Shown: positions 14,484 through 15,691 of the stretch, piece by piece
Layout: every line of letters begins with the position of its first letter
Numbering within the stretch: position 1 is the stretch's first letter
Position numbers and translations under genes: made by a program
Notes under the pieces: model-generated
Seen by the model: only the letters and a program-made list of their open reading frames with translations
Told to the model about the DNA's origin: nothing
Database searches by the model: none
NCBI GenBank assembly: GCA_022566355.1
Contig: JADFJB010000110.1
Location: 1 to 15,691, forward strand
Source of the DNA: a candidate division KSB1 bacterium
GTDB taxonomy: Bacteria; Zhuqueibacterota; JdFR-76; DREG01
Reading direction: 5' to 3'
DNA: 15,691 nucleotides

Positions 14484-15691
14484 ATGCCGCCGGATACAAC
14501 TGCAGTTTCTTCATTTTTAGCAAATCCCAACCCTTTAACAATTATTGCAACTATTGTTGGAATTATAGCCGGCTTGGTTGCGATTACAGTTGGATACATC
14601 ACAAAGATACATCCCTGGTTGCAAAACAAACGAGATCGCCGATCCTTAAAAAAGAGATTTGGCGCTGAGCTTTATCCAATTGGAGTCATTGAAAATTCAA
14701 CCCGTTATTATATTGAGCCTTTTTGCCAGAGCCTCGATCCGGCCGGCTCGGAAGAACCTCGACTTGTATATGGCGCAAAGCAGAATCTTTTCGATGCAAT
14801 AGATGACGCCTTAAACAACCCGACCGATTACCGCTACATATTCTTACTGGCTGATTCGGGAATGGGAAAATCAACTTTCTTGCTCAATTACTACGCGCGT
14901 AATTTAAGAAAACGCCGACGGAAATTCGAATTCCAACTCATCCCTTTGGGAATTCCCGACGCTGATAAGAGGATTGTGCGGGTTAAGAACAAAAAGGATA
15001 CTGTATTATTTCTCGATGCCCTGGATGAAGACACGCTCGCCATCGTCGATCATGTGGAACGGCTGAGAATTCTGCTCGACTTATCCAGAGAGTTTGCCAA
15101 AGTCCTGATCACCTGCAGAACCCAATTTTTCCCAAAGGAAGAAGAGATTCCTCAAGAAACCGGTATCGTTAAGTTTGGGCCACGGGAAGCTGGTGAAAAG
15201 GCTGAATTTGTTTTTCATAAACTCTATCTTTCGCCATTTACCAATGAACAAGTTCAAGCTTATTTAAAAAAGCGTTATCCGCTGAGGCAGTTAAAGCGCC
15301 GGGGTATCGCCCAGGAGATGGTGAAAAAAATTCCCAATCTCAGCATTCGGCCCATGCTGCTGGCACATATAGATGATTTGGTAACAACTGGACGAAATAT
15401 TAATTATGCTTTTGAACTATACGAAGAAATGGTCGAAGCCTGGTTAATACGAGAAGAAGGGATTGTTCCCGGCTTGAAAAAGGACCCTTTACGCAAATTT
15501 TCTGAGAGATTGGCAGTCGATTTGTACACCAAAAGGAAAGCACGCGGCGCTGAACGTATTGCCAAAGATAAACTCGCTATGCTGGCTAATAAATGGAACA
15601 TACCCCTGAATGACTGGCAACTCACCGGTCGTTCCCTGCTTAATCGCGACGCTGGTGGAAATTACAAGTTCGCCCACCGTTCTATCATGGA
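14484..15691 (+). CDS. Membrane-anchored NACHT-type NTPase, cut by the window end
   Basis: The first 402 residues of a longer protein, open to the last base. One hydrophobic helix (about 18-39) is followed by a basic stretch (KRDRRSLKK, 49-57), so the bulk should face the cytoplasm. The NTPase has Walker A ADSGMGKST (123-131), with Ala for the usual first Gly; Walker B TVLFLDALDED (173-183), whose LDALDE matches the NACHT form; and sensor-like VLITCRTQFFP (207-217). Helical-bundle blocks SIRPMLLAHIDDL (287-299) and YKFAHRSIM (394-402) are typical of NACHT proteins. AGGG lies seven bases before the ATG. Bacterial NACHT proteins (bNACHT) include antiphage proteins that sense through C-terminal repeats; here that part lies beyond the window, so the target and effector are unknown. 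A defence role is inferred. Confidence 0.85.
   Translation, partial: MPPDTTAVSSFLANPNPLTIIATIVGIIAGLVAITVGYITKIHPWLQNKRDRRSLKKRFGAELYPIGVIENSTRYYIEPFCQSLDPAGSEEPRLVYGAKQNLFDAIDDALNNPTDYRYIFLLADSGMGKSTFLLNYYARNLRKRRRKFEFQLIPLGIPDADKRIVRVKNKKDTVLFLDALDEDTLAIVDHVERLRILLDLSREFAKVLITCRTQFFPKEEEIPQETGIVKFGPREAGEKAEFVFHKLYLSPFTNEQVQAYLKKRYPLRQLKRRGIAQEMVKKIPNLSIRPMLLAHIDDLVTTGRNINYAFELYEEMVEAWLIREEGIVPGLKKDPLRKFSERLAVDLYTKRKARGAERIAKDKLAMLANKWNIPLNDWQLTGRSLLNRDAGGNYKFAHRSIM

Noticed and set aside
14356-14541. 61-codon minus-strand frame overlapping the NACHT start.
   Set aside because: It lies over the promoter and N-terminus of a supported gene, with no ribosome site or family signal.

Overview
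The window is bacterial DNA of low to moderate GC. It has clear GGAG-type ribosome binding sites, several probable TTG starts and tightly overlapping operons. Intergenic DNA is full of short repeated phrases and palindromes. The gene mix (exported DUF885 and M24 peptidase-like proteins, a KS/flavoreductase/cyclase/methyltransferase cassette, a membrane-anchored NACHT ATPase) and the repeat style suggest an environmental bacterium of the FCB/Calditrichota/KSB1 type. No marker gene is present, so this placement is a guess.

Layout. From 1 to 5795 everything reads on the minus strand. It begins with a frameshifted, edge-truncated TMEM175/DUF1211-like membrane protein (1-476) and a SemiSWEET sugar transporter half (512-775). 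Next come a GNAT acetyltransferase (1064-1561), a YwaF-type membrane protein (1627-2337) and a secreted DUF885 protein (2367-4052). A 426-base gap with a heptamer array and a palindrome separates these from a secreted M24 metallopeptidase-like protein (4479-5795). A 649-base AT-rich gap then leads to a plus-strand phosphate module: a DUF47/PhoU-like protein (6445-7122) and a PiT phosphate permease (7183-8607).

Convergent to that is a minus-strand cassette read from 12605 down to about 8640: methyltransferase, SRPBCC cyclase-like protein, FabF-like ketosynthase and geranylgeranyl-reductase-type flavoprotein. They overlap or abut by a few bases, so they are almost certainly co-transcribed. A possible 36-residue ORF and a small three-helix membrane protein follow. 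The enzymes look like part of a small polyketide or aromatic lipid pathway, but no ACP, type III PKS or ligase is visible.

The right end reads on the plus strand. An ECF sigma factor (12901-13521) overlaps a soluble 163-residue protein (13500-13991) that sits where an anti-sigma factor is expected but has no zinc-binding or membrane anti-sigma features. A repeat-rich 492-base gap follows. The last gene is a NACHT-type NTPase with an N-terminal membrane helix (from 14484), cut by the window end. It is the best candidate for a defence or signalling protein. The repeats around 12645-12796 and 14291-14354 share the phrase AGTCTGTGGC and flank the sigma-factor pair.
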